Shown: in pieces, positions 1-5,287 of the stretch
How the letters are laid out: each line of letters begins with the position of its first letter
How positions within the stretch are numbered: position 1 is the stretch's first letter
DNA from: Bacillota bacterium
Lineage (GTDB): Bacteria > Bacillota > Sulfobacillia > JAJZIM01 > JAJZBP01
Assembly (NCBI GenBank): GCA_021798855.1
Contig: JAJZBP010000097.1
Coordinates: 2,394-7,680 of the forward strand
Length of the DNA: 5,287 bases
Reading direction: 5' to 3'
Program-made: the position numbers and the translations under genes
Notes under the pieces: generated by a model
The model's database searches: none
What the model was told of the DNA's origin: nothing
What the model saw: the letters and a program-made list of their open reading frames with translations, nothing else

Positions 1-489
1 GGCGGCGAAGTCACCCAGGCGCTGGCGGCGGCGGGACAAGACGATGCAGCCGATTCCCACCCCGTAGCCGAAGGGCAGGGCGTCGGCTATGCGCAACAGG
101 TTGCGGATTACCGCTTCGGAGGGTCCAATCCGCGCTCCTCCCAGCCGCACCACCCGCAGGCTGAGAAGTCGCTTGCCCGGAGTTTGACCGCGCCAAACGG
201 TTTCGAAGAAAATGAAGTATCCGAAGAAAAGCAGGAACAGGACCACCACCCCGGCTCCGAGCAGCGTCAACACCGTGGGAGCGGGGACCGCCCCATGCAG
301 GGAAAAACTTGCCGTTCCCAAACCCGAACCGGTGCCCAGACCGATTCCGATCAGGAAAAGAACGACCGTTCCCAACATGGCCAGGGTTTGGATGGAAACG
401 TCGATCATGAAGGCCGCCGCCCGGGAGGGCAATTCGGCCGTCAGGTAGGAAACCCGTCCGCCGTCCGGCAGGGACAGTTCTTCTCTCAA
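1..489 (-). CDS. RDD family membrane protein, C-terminus cut by the left window edge
   Basis: An open frame continues off the left edge, so only the first ~163 residues are visible. Family hallmarks are present: an arginine-aspartate pair in the first membrane segment (R23 in SRAAAFMID, D30), the GQTPGKRLLSLRVV motif (residues 101-114) after the second segment, and RRQRLGDFAA (154-163), whose D160 is the second family aspartate. Membrane segments lie at about 24-52, 72-97 and 136-152. RDD proteins are small integral membrane proteins; some have been linked to ion transport, but the role here is unknown. The frame has no ATG. I chose the TTG at 489-487 (LREELSLPDGG) because it sits where RDD proteins usually begin and has GGGGGA (504-499) about 10 nt upstream. 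TTG at 513 is the alternative. A strong Shine-Dalgarno/ATG pair at 534/520 is in another frame (see findings). It is the last gene visible in the operon, 69 nt after the SpoIIM stop. The family call is firm; the start is uncertain. Confidence 0.8.
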   Translation of the reverse strand, partial: MREELSLPDGGRVSYLTAELPSRAAAFMIDVSIQTLAMLGTVVLFLIGIGLGTGSGLGTASFSLHGAVPAPTVLTLLGAGVVVLFLLFFGYFIFFETVWRGQTPGKRLLSLRVVRLGGARIGPSEAVIRNLLRIADALPFGYGVGIGCIVLSRRRQRLGDFAA

Positions 490-528
490 CGCCGGAATTC
501 CCCCGTTGCCCAACCACCATTGCGTCCG

Positions 529-558
529 CCCTCCACGGTGGTTTCCACCGCCGGGAGG
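529..558 (-). promoter_or_regulatory. Intercistronic hairpin that pairs with the Shine-Dalgarno sequence before the RDD gene
   Basis: Read on the minus strand directly after the SpoIIM stop (561-559), CCTCC (558-554) can pair with GGAGG (534-530). Inside this, CGGTGG (550-545) pairs perfectly with CCACCG (541-536) around an AAA loop. A 3x1 internal mismatch separates the two stems, giving 11 pairs. The right arm is the best Shine-Dalgarno sequence in the gap, so the folded RNA would block it. A ribosome finishing SpoIIM would cover the left arm and open the structure, which suggests translational coupling. No T-run follows, so it is not an intrinsic terminator. The pairing is seen directly; the function is inferred. 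Confidence 0.4.
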
Positions 559-1497
559 TCAGACTTCGTCTTCGCCAACCCGTCCACTTTTCCTTCCGCG
601 GTTCAAATAAAGCACCAATAATGTGAACACGACGCCGGCGAAGCCGATTTTCAGTCGCGGGTCAAGCGTCGAGGGGGTGAAAAAACCCTCGATCAGTCCG
701 GCCACAATCAACAGGGGCACGGTCCCCAGGAAGAGGGGCAGGGCTTCTTTGGCGGCTCGCCGCAGGGCTTCGCCGCGGTAATGATCACCGGGAGCGACCA
801 CGGCTCCGGCCAGGAGGAAGCCGGCCCCCCCCGCCAGGAAGATGGCCGGTAATTCCAGCGCCCCGTGAGGGAGAATGAGGGACCAAAAATAAAGGGAGTA
901 CCGGTGGCTTTGGTAGAGGGCCGCCAGGATACCCAGGAGCAGTCCGTTGGAGAAAAGGACATAAACCGTGGGCAAACCGGCGAAGACGCCGGTGGCGAAA
1001 GCGATGATCGCCACTTTTATGTTGTTGGTCATGATGAAGCTCGACATGAATGGCCCCCAGGCGGAGGTGTAGGAGGGATGGGTGCTGATTCTGCCGCCCT
1101 GTCCCGGCGGCAGAAAAAGGCGTGTCACATCCGCGGGCCCGAAGATCTGCAAAAGGTATCCGGCCACGCCCCCGGCCAAGAAGATGGCCGCCGCCAAGAG
1201 GACGACCTTGCGCGAACGGTAAACGGCGCTGGGTAATCCGTTGAGCAGAAAGTCCACCAACCCAGGTCCGGGACGGCGCGTGGAATAAAGGTAACCCGAG
1301 GCCCGGAAAACCAAGTCGTTGAGCCACCAATACCCGGGGCTTGCCGTCTGGTTCCTCGACCGGAGGAAAGCCACCTCCGCCGCTGCCCGCCGGTACAAGA
1401 GGCCCAGTTCCTCCATTTCCTCCGGCGCAAAGCGAACGATGCCGATCCCGTCGGCCTTTTGCAACAACCGTTCCAGGCGCTGAAAGTGTTGTTCCAT
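559..1497 (-). CDS. SpoIIM/DUF95-family multi-pass membrane protein
   Basis: A 312-residue protein of the stage II sporulation protein M family. Residues 1-95 are hydrophilic and probably cytoplasmic, with a helical start (MEQHFQRLERLLQKADG) and an LLYRRAAAEVAFLRS stretch (33-47). Hydrophobic segments follow at about 97-119, 152-180, 183-196, 204-235, 252-271 and 283-298. The family core is clear: NGLLLGI (184-190), LPHGALELPAIFLAGGAGF (209-227, polar H211 and E215) and the late IEGFFTPS motif (269-276). The protein ends in a short basic-then-acidic tail. The Bacillus sporulation SpoIIM is, from memory, only about 215 residues and lacks this long N-terminus, so this is the longer paralogue type found beside moxR genes rather than the engulfment protein. 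Its ATG lies 10 nt after the DUF58 stop, with GAGG only 3 nt upstream, a short spacing that suggests coupling to DUF58 translation. The biochemical role is unknown; a permease-like or scaffolding part of a MoxR-dependent membrane complex is plausible. Confidence 0.88.
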   Translation of the reverse strand: MEQHFQRLERLLQKADGIGIVRFAPEEMEELGLLYRRAAAEVAFLRSRNQTASPGYWWLNDLVFRASGYLYSTRRPGPGLVDFLLNGLPSAVYRSRKVVLLAAAIFLAGGVAGYLLQIFGPADVTRLFLPPGQGGRISTHPSYTSAWGPFMSSFIMTNNIKVAIIAFATGVFAGLPTVYVLFSNGLLLGILAALYQSHRYSLYFWSLILPHGALELPAIFLAGGAGFLLAGAVVAPGDHYRGEALRRAAKEALPLFLGTVPLLIVAGLIEGFFTPSTLDPRLKIGFAGVVFTLLVLYLNRGRKSGRVGEDEV

Positions 1498-1507
1498 TAT
1501 CCTCGTT

Positions 1508-2800
1508 TCACCACCGGGATTGGCCTTTCCAGTTCAAGTATTTCCCCAAAACCACCTCGCTCAGGGCTGTGGGCCGAACGTCCAAGGCGGCGATCCCTCC
1601 GGCCCGCAAAAGGGCCAAAGAGGCGGCCTTTTCCCGAAGCAGCTTATCCCCCCACACCCGTCGGTACACATCCTCGGGATTGCGGGGAGGGAGTTTGGCC
1701 ATTTCCTGCAGGGCCGTGTCGCCGATGGTCACCACCAACCCGGCATGTTTGCCCGCGAGCCGCGGCAACTGTTCCAGCATCCGGTGGGAAACTCCCGGTT
1801 CGCCGATGTCGGTCAAGAAAAGCAGCAGGCCGTGGCGTCGGTGCCGCGACTGCAAAAAGGAAATGGCTCCGGCGTAATCGCTTTCCATGGCCACCGGCTG
1901 AAAAAAACGGGAGAAATGCAATAAGGAGCCAAAGCCCGCCGTCCCACTTTGGGGCGGCAGGTAGCCGAGAACCCGGTCGGCGAAAACAAGACATCCGACC
2001 CGATCGCCGAATTCCAGGGCCGTCCGTGCCAGATTCAACGCCGCCTCCAGGGCCCAATCGAACCTGGAGCCCCCCTCCCCGAGGCGCGGCAGCATCATCC
2101 GGCCCGCGTCCAGGGCCACCAGCAGGTGCTGCTGTCCCTCTTCCCGGAATTGGTTGACCAGGGGTCGGCCGCGGCGAGCCGTTGCTTTCCAATTGATGCC
2201 GCGGACGCCGTCATCCGGCAGATAATCCCGCATGCCCATGAACTCTCCCCCCGTGGGCAGTTGACGGGGAAGGCGGCGCTTGCCGTCGGGAAAAACAGCC
2301 GCCAGGGCGGTTCTGCCCCTATTCGGAGGCAGACGGGGGAAAACATCCACCCGTTCGACCAGAGGAACCATCCCCTGGCGTGCCACCAAGCCCAGTGGGC
2401 CGGCCACTCGCAGATGGACCGGCCCGATTTGATATTCCCCCCGCTCCTGGGGCGTCAGTTGCCAGTTAACCGCCGTTTCCCCCCGCGGCGGCAACATGAA
2501 CCGGCGGCGAAGGTCGCCGCCCCAAAGGGGGGGATGGATTTCCCGCACCATCCCCGACACTCGTCCGGCGGTGGGATTGTGCAAAACCAGTCGGACGGTT
2601 TCCTCCTTGCCGCGGTACCAACGCCGAACCGTTTCCCGCCGGGGGCGAAGCGCGTCCGGGGAGGGAGCCAGCAGGTGGTCCGCCAAACCCAGGGCCAGCA
2701 GAACAGCATTCCCGACCAACGGCAGCGTCCAAGATGGGGCCAGGAGCCAAAGGGGTGCCCCGAGCAGCACCAGGACCCAAAACCGAGGGGTGGGGATCAC
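1508..2800 (-). CDS. DUF58 domain protein (von Willebrand A-like partner of MoxR)
   Basis: A 430-residue protein counted from a GTG start at 2800. Two adjacent hydrophobic segments at about 7-23 and 25-45 anchor it to the membrane. A beta-rich region follows (about 55-150, ending ERGEYQIGPVHLRVAGPLGL). Then comes the DUF58 signature, GMRDYLPDDGVRGINWKATAR (189-209). A von Willebrand A-like fold begins at LLVALDAGRMM (226-236) and includes FLTDIGEP (328-335). DUF58 proteins are usually encoded directly after MoxR ATPases and are thought to act as their adaptor or substrate-presenting partner. The GTG overlaps the moxR TGA as GTGA, and the mature sequence MIPTPRFWVLV starts just before the first membrane segment. 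The same frame stays open for 77 codons upstream inside moxR, but that stretch is Pro/Gly/Arg-rich and looks like a GC-driven shadow. No close Shine-Dalgarno is seen (AAAAGG is about 13 nt away), so translation probably depends on ribosomes finishing moxR. The metal-binding motif is DxGxx rather than DxSxS. Confidence 0.92.
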   Translation of the reverse strand: MIPTPRFWVLVLLGAPLWLLAPSWTLPLVGNAVLLALGLADHLLAPSPDALRPRRETVRRWYRGKEETVRLVLHNPTAGRVSGMVREIHPPLWGGDLRRRFMLPPRGETAVNWQLTPQERGEYQIGPVHLRVAGPLGLVARQGMVPLVERVDVFPRLPPNRGRTALAAVFPDGKRRLPRQLPTGGEFMGMRDYLPDDGVRGINWKATARRGRPLVNQFREEGQQHLLVALDAGRMMLPRLGEGGSRFDWALEAALNLARTALEFGDRVGCLVFADRVLGYLPPQSGTAGFGSLLHFSRFFQPVAMESDYAGAISFLQSRHRRHGLLLFLTDIGEPGVSHRMLEQLPRLAGKHAGLVVTIGDTALQEMAKLPPRNPEDVYRRVWGDKLLREKAASLALLRAGGIAALDVRPTALSEVVLGKYLNWKGQSRW

Positions 2801-3744
2801 CTGGGCACCGGAACCTTTTCCGCCAGTTCGGCCAGGATGCTTTCCGGGCGTCTTTCGTCCACTTCGGCCTCCGGTCGGAGGATGATCCGGTGGGCCAGGG
2901 CCGGGACGAAGAGTCCCTTGACGTCTTCGGGCAGGCAATAATCCCTGCCCCGCACGGCGGCCCGGGCCTTGGCTCCCCGCAAAAGGCTGATCGCTCCGCG
3001 CGGGCTTGAGCCGAGGGCCAGGTCCCGGCATTCCCTGGTGGCCCGCACCAGGGAGGCGATGTAGGCCAGTATATCTTCCTCAACCCGCACCGCGCTGACC
3101 TGGGAGCGCAATTCGGCCAATTGTGCGGCGTTGACGACCCCGGGCAACGGCTCCGCAACGTCCATCCTGCCCAGGTGATGGCGGCGCAGCACCTCGACCT
3201 CTTCCTCCAGGGTCGGATAACCGATGGGGATCTTGAGCATGAAGCGATCCAACTGGGCCTCGGGCAGGGGGTAGGTTCCCTCAAACTCCACGGGGTTTTG
3301 CGTCGCCACGACCATAAAAGGACAATCCAGGGGCATGGTGCGGCCTTCCAAGGTCACCTGGCCTTCCTCCATGGCCTCCAGCAGGGCGGCCTGGGTCTTG
3401 GGCGGAGCCCGGTTGATTTCGTCGCCCAGCAGAATGTTGGTAAAAATCGGTCCGCGCTTGACGGCGAACTCCATCCGCTGGAGGTCATAGACGACGGTTC
3501 CCAGGATGTCGGAAGGCAAAAGATCGGACGTGAACTGAACACGGCCAAAGGACACCGACAGGGCCTGGGCGAAAGCCCTGGCCAGCAGGGTTTTGGCCAA
3601 ACCGGGCGCCCCCTCCAACAGCAGGTGCCCACCGGTGAGGAGGCCCAGAATCAGCATTTCCACCGCCTGCGCCTGCCCGACGACCTGCGCTTCAACCCTT
3701 TCGCGCAGGGCTTGGGCCGCCGGGGCAACCTTATTCTCCAGCAT
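2797..3744 (-). CDS. moxR: MoxR-family AAA+ ATPase
   Basis: A 315-residue cytoplasmic AAA+ ATPase of normal MoxR length with all nucleotide-handling motifs. Walker A is GAPGLAKT (45-52). Walker B is LLGDEIN (105-111). Sensor 1 lies at ATQNP (147-151). The arginine-finger region is PLPEAQLDRFM (159-169, R167). The sensor 2 region is GSSPRGAISLLRGAKA (245-260, R249) in the C-terminal lid. The N-terminus reads VVGQAQAVEMLILGLLTGGHLLLEG, as in the family. MoxR proteins form rings and act as chaperone-like ATPases that help mature or remodel partner proteins, typically with a von Willebrand A protein encoded next door, here DUF58. The frame extends 15 codons further upstream to an ATG at 3789, but I chose ATG 3744 because GGGGGAAAGG lies directly upstream and MLENKV matches usual family starts. 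The gene overlaps the end of DUF4350 by 14 nt and shares GTGA with DUF58. Nothing suggests loss of activity. Confidence 0.95.
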   Translation of the reverse strand: MLENKVAPAAQALRERVEAQVVGQAQAVEMLILGLLTGGHLLLEGAPGLAKTLLARAFAQALSVSFGRVQFTSDLLPSDILGTVVYDLQRMEFAVKRGPIFTNILLGDEINRAPPKTQAALLEAMEEGQVTLEGRTMPLDCPFMVVATQNPVEFEGTYPLPEAQLDRFMLKIPIGYPTLEEEVEVLRRHHLGRMDVAEPLPGVVNAAQLAELRSQVSAVRVEEDILAYIASLVRATRECRDLALGSSPRGAISLLRGAKARAAVRGRDYCLPEDVKGLFVPALAHRIILRPEAEVDERRPESILAELAEKVPVPR

Positions 3745-4771
3745 CCTTTCCCCCTTCGACAATTTCCACGGCCAGCGACAGTAGTTCATTATCCTTGAGC
3801 GGTTTCCCGCCGGCCTGCAGCCGCCGGGTGACCCCGGCGGCGAGGGATGGAGCGACCCGTCCCTTTCGGCTCTTGAGCAACTCTCTCAGGACATAGCGCG
3901 CGGCTCCGGCCCGGCGGAAAAGGCGGGCCTGGGCCAGGGCATACTCCCCGGCCCAGGGTTGGGCGGGTCCGGTCGGAGCAAGCGGCGGGCCCAGACGGGC
4001 GCCGGCCCAATAAAGAGCCAAGCCGACGGCAACGGCGGCTTGGAAAACGGCCACCCAGTCGTTCGGCGGCAGCGACGGTCCGGCGACGGTCTTTCGACCG
4101 GCCGGCAGCAAGGCGTAACCATGATGGTATTCGTCGAAAAGGACCGGTCCCCTCCCCAAAATGTTGAGGGCCAAGCGAAGGTTGCCACCCCGAGCCAGGT
4201 TGGCGTTGGCCAAAAGATATCCGGTTGAGACCACCAGACGTCCGCGCCCCAAGTTGCGGATGGCCACGACCCATCCGCGACCGTCTCCCACCTCACCTAT
4301 GCCGGCGCCACCGGGGACGATCCGCCGGGTGGTGTCCGGGAAGACCGACCGCACGCCGGCCGTGATGACATCCCGGCGGAGGGGATGGACGTAACGCCGA
4401 GGGGAGCCGCCGACCAATGCGGTGCCCAAAAGCGAGCGGATCAAGTTGCCGTTCTCCGTTTCCACCCAGACCAGATGGCCGGAACGCACCCAGGACAACA
4501 GGGCTCTTGTTTCTTCCGGAAAAACCGGTTCGTCCGGCTGGTAAACCAAGAGGCTGCCCGTTTTCGGCAGCCGATCCCATGGCTGTTCCCAACGTACGGA
4601 ATGGTCCCCCAGTTTGCCCAAAAGTAGATAAATGGCCTTGACCCCCTGGGGAGATGGGCTGAAACTGGTCGGTGCAGCGACGTAACGGGGCAAGAAGCGC
4701 CAGATGAAGACGCTCGTCCCCAAGGTGACCATCACCGCCACGGCCACCAGGATCCATCTGCGGTGATTCAC
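3731..4771 (-). CDS. DUF4350 domain membrane protein
   Basis: A 346-residue protein with an N-terminal membrane segment (about 6-27, WILVAVAVMV onward), a central domain (about 30-235), a second membrane segment (about 239-257, WVAVFQAAVAVGLALYW) and a basic C-terminal tail (258-346). DUF4350 domains are described as glutamine-amidotransferase-like folds. Visible family marks are GVKAIYLLLGKLG (43-55), ALLSWVRSGHLVWVE (90-104), VVSTGYLLANANLARGGN (180-197) and FDEYHHGY (212-219). With the N-terminus inside, the central domain would lie outside the membrane and the tail inside, where MoxR or DUF58 could reach it (inference). The whole protein has no cysteine, so glutaminase-type catalysis is ruled out and a binding role is more likely. 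The GTG start at 4771 overlaps the DUF4129 stop as GTGA; no convincing Shine-Dalgarno precedes it, so reinitiation is likely. The frame extends 12 codons further upstream, but those read as GRRRRAG-type shadow sequence. The end overlaps moxR by 14 nt. Confidence 0.87.
   Translation of the reverse strand: MNHRRWILVAVAVMVTLGTSVFIWRFLPRYVAAPTSFSPSPQGVKAIYLLLGKLGDHSVRWEQPWDRLPKTGSLLVYQPDEPVFPEETRALLSWVRSGHLVWVETENGNLIRSLLGTALVGGSPRRYVHPLRRDVITAGVRSVFPDTTRRIVPGGAGIGEVGDGRGWVVAIRNLGRGRLVVSTGYLLANANLARGGNLRLALNILGRGPVLFDEYHHGYALLPAGRKTVAGPSLPPNDWVAVFQAAVAVGLALYWAGARLGPPLAPTGPAQPWAGEYALAQARLFRRAGAARYVLRELLKSRKGRVAPSLAAGVTRRLQAGGKPLKDNELLSLAVEIVEGGKDAGE
3745..3754 (-). promoter_or_regulatory. Shine-Dalgarno region that sets the moxR start
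   Basis: GGGGGAAAGG lies directly upstream of the ATG at 3744 on the minus strand, inside the last codons of DUF4350. It is the most purine-rich translation signal in the window and decides between ATG 3744 and the in-frame ATG at 3789, which lacks a comparable signal. It implies that moxR can be loaded with ribosomes independently, unlike the genes on either side of it that start with GTG. Confidence 0.6.
3820..3841 (-). repeat. Perfect 9-bp inverted repeat inside the 3' part of DUF4350
   Basis: GCCGCCGGG (3820-3828) and CCCGGCGGC (3833-3841) are exact reverse complements around a 4-nt loop. In the messenger this would be a very stable GC hairpin about 76 nt upstream of the moxR start. It lies fully inside coding sequence (LAAGVTRRL in DUF4350) and has no T-run, so it is not a terminator. 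It may be a by-product of GC-rich Ala/Gly/Arg codons. Confidence 0.3.
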
Positions 4772-5287
4772 CGGAGTTTGTCCAGCACGGCGGCGGCGTC
4801 CCGGCAAAAAACGGCGTACTCATCTTCTCGGCAATCCCCGCCGGCATAGCGAACATGCCTGAATCTGGCAACCAGGTCGGGCATCACGGCGTCCCGCACC
4901 GTTTCCAACCCCTCCGCGTCGGTGAAGCCGGGGCGTTTCGGGATCAGGCCACGCTCGGCCAACCGGGCCAGGAGATGGAGATAGGTAAAACGCACGGCCT
5001 CCCGGTAGTTTCCCGCGCGGGCGAAGGCGTCGGCCCGGCGCCGGTGGTCGTCCCGGGCGTCCGGCGACCCGCCGCCGGGCGCCATCCGGTCAACGCCCCG
5101 CTCCGAAAAGACCCGCAACAGGACGAAACCGGCCAAAAGGACCAAGACCGCCACGGCAACGGCGGCGACCGTGTGCTCCAAAACGGCTCCAACCGGCGGC
5201 CACCGCCAACCCCGCTCCCAGGACGGACGGTTCCCCCAAACCGTGAATTGGGGTTGAGAGAGAATTGCCCGGAGTGTTGCCGGTCTT
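4768..5287 (-). CDS. DUF4129 domain membrane protein, N-terminus beyond the right window edge
   Basis: The frame is open to the right edge, so only the last 172 residues are visible. They start with LRAILSQPQF (5-14), which resembles the linker 'IL..PEF' found before the membrane segment of DUF4129 proteins, so coding clearly continues upstream. One membrane segment lies at about 39-62 (TVAAVAVAVLVLLAGFVLL). It is followed by a charged linker and the cytoplasmic DUF4129 domain (about 81-172): ADAFARAGNYREAVRFTYLH, LLARLAERGLI, and a late FRHVRYAGG region with an acidic CREDEYAVF stretch. DUF4129 domains occur alone or at the C-terminus of membrane transglutaminase-like proteins in MoxR/DUF58 operons; which type this is depends on the missing N-terminus. 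A TTG at 5181 could be taken for a start, but it sits just before the membrane segment and would discard the conserved linker. The stop overlaps the GTG of DUF4350. It is the most upstream gene seen in the operon. Confidence 0.8.
   Translation of the reverse strand, partial: RPATLRAILSQPQFTVWGNRPSWERGWRWPPVGAVLEHTVAAVAVAVLVLLAGFVLLRVFSERGVDRMAPGGGSPDARDDHRRRADAFARAGNYREAVRFTYLHLLARLAERGLIPKRPGFTDAEGLETVRDAVMPDLVARFRHVRYAGGDCREDEYAVFCRDAAAVLDKLR

Noticed and set aside
11..520. 169-residue minus-strand frame starting at ATG 520
   Set aside because: It is a low-complexity Arg/Gly/Pro product with no membrane segments, while the neighbouring frame encodes clear RDD motifs. Only its ATG and ribosome-binding site are of interest.
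529..558. Intrinsic terminator after SpoIIM
   Set aside because: The hairpin is not followed by a T-run on either strand, and a co-directional gene starts right after it.
559..1497. Evidence that the organism forms spores
   Set aside because: SpoIIM-family proteins in MoxR operons occur in non-sporulating bacteria as well, and no other sporulation gene is present.
1949..2941. 330-codon plus-strand open frame opposite DUF58 and moxR
   Set aside because: It is an antisense shadow of GC-rich coding sequence; the product has no recognisable domain and no credible start signal. The same applies to the plus-strand frames at 1459-2157 and 3121-3798.
2801..3031. 77-codon upstream extension of the DUF58 frame to an ATG at 3031
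   Set aside because: It lies wholly inside moxR, is rich in Pro/Gly/Arg with no domain features, and the GTG at the moxR stop gives the normal DUF58 N-terminus.
4768..5181. Complete 137-residue DUF4129 protein starting at TTG 5181
   Set aside because: The frame stays open to the window edge and upstream residues include the conserved-looking LRAILSQPQF linker, so the gene is cut by the edge rather than starting here.

Overview
The window is a single tightly packed operon read entirely from the minus strand, so transcription runs from the right end to the left. In transcription order it holds: the 3' part of a DUF4129 membrane protein gene (start lies beyond the right edge); a DUF4350 membrane protein; a MoxR-family AAA+ ATPase; a DUF58 (von Willebrand A-like) protein; a SpoIIM/DUF95-family multi-pass membrane protein; and an RDD-family membrane protein cut by the left edge. 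No RNA gene, mobile element, CRISPR array, promoter or terminator is visible. Both ends of the operon lie outside the window.

The sequence is GC-rich, roughly 60% by eye. It uses GTG and TTG starts, overlapping genes and dense coding. The gene set and order resemble MoxR neighbourhoods of high-GC Clostridia-type Firmicutes. From memory, a similar set with a differently oriented SpoIIM gene occurs around moxR2 in mycobacteria. I favour a Gram-positive bacterium, possibly a high-GC thermophilic or anaerobic Firmicute, but the window alone does not settle this. The SpoIIM-family gene is not evidence of sporulation.

Layout: DUF4129 (4768-5287, partial) overlaps DUF4350 (3731-4771) through a GTGA junction. 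DUF4350 overlaps moxR (2797-3744) by 14 nt. moxR overlaps DUF58 (1508-2800) through a second GTGA junction. DUF58 is followed after 10 nt by SpoIIM (559-1497). A 69-nt gap then precedes the most likely RDD start (489). That gap is the only real intercistronic space. It holds a hairpin that would hide the best Shine-Dalgarno sequence, and that sequence points at an ATG out of frame with RDD.

How the genes probably work together (inference): MoxR and DUF58 form the cytoplasmic ATPase/adaptor pair seen across MoxR systems. The four other proteins are membrane embedded. DUF4350 carries a glutamine-amidotransferase-like domain that probably lies outside the membrane, plus a cytoplasmic tail. DUF4129 ends in a cytoplasmic helical domain. 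SpoIIM and RDD look like permease-type or scaffold proteins. A membrane complex assembled or remodelled by the MoxR-DUF58 pair is the simplest reading; its substrate is unknown.
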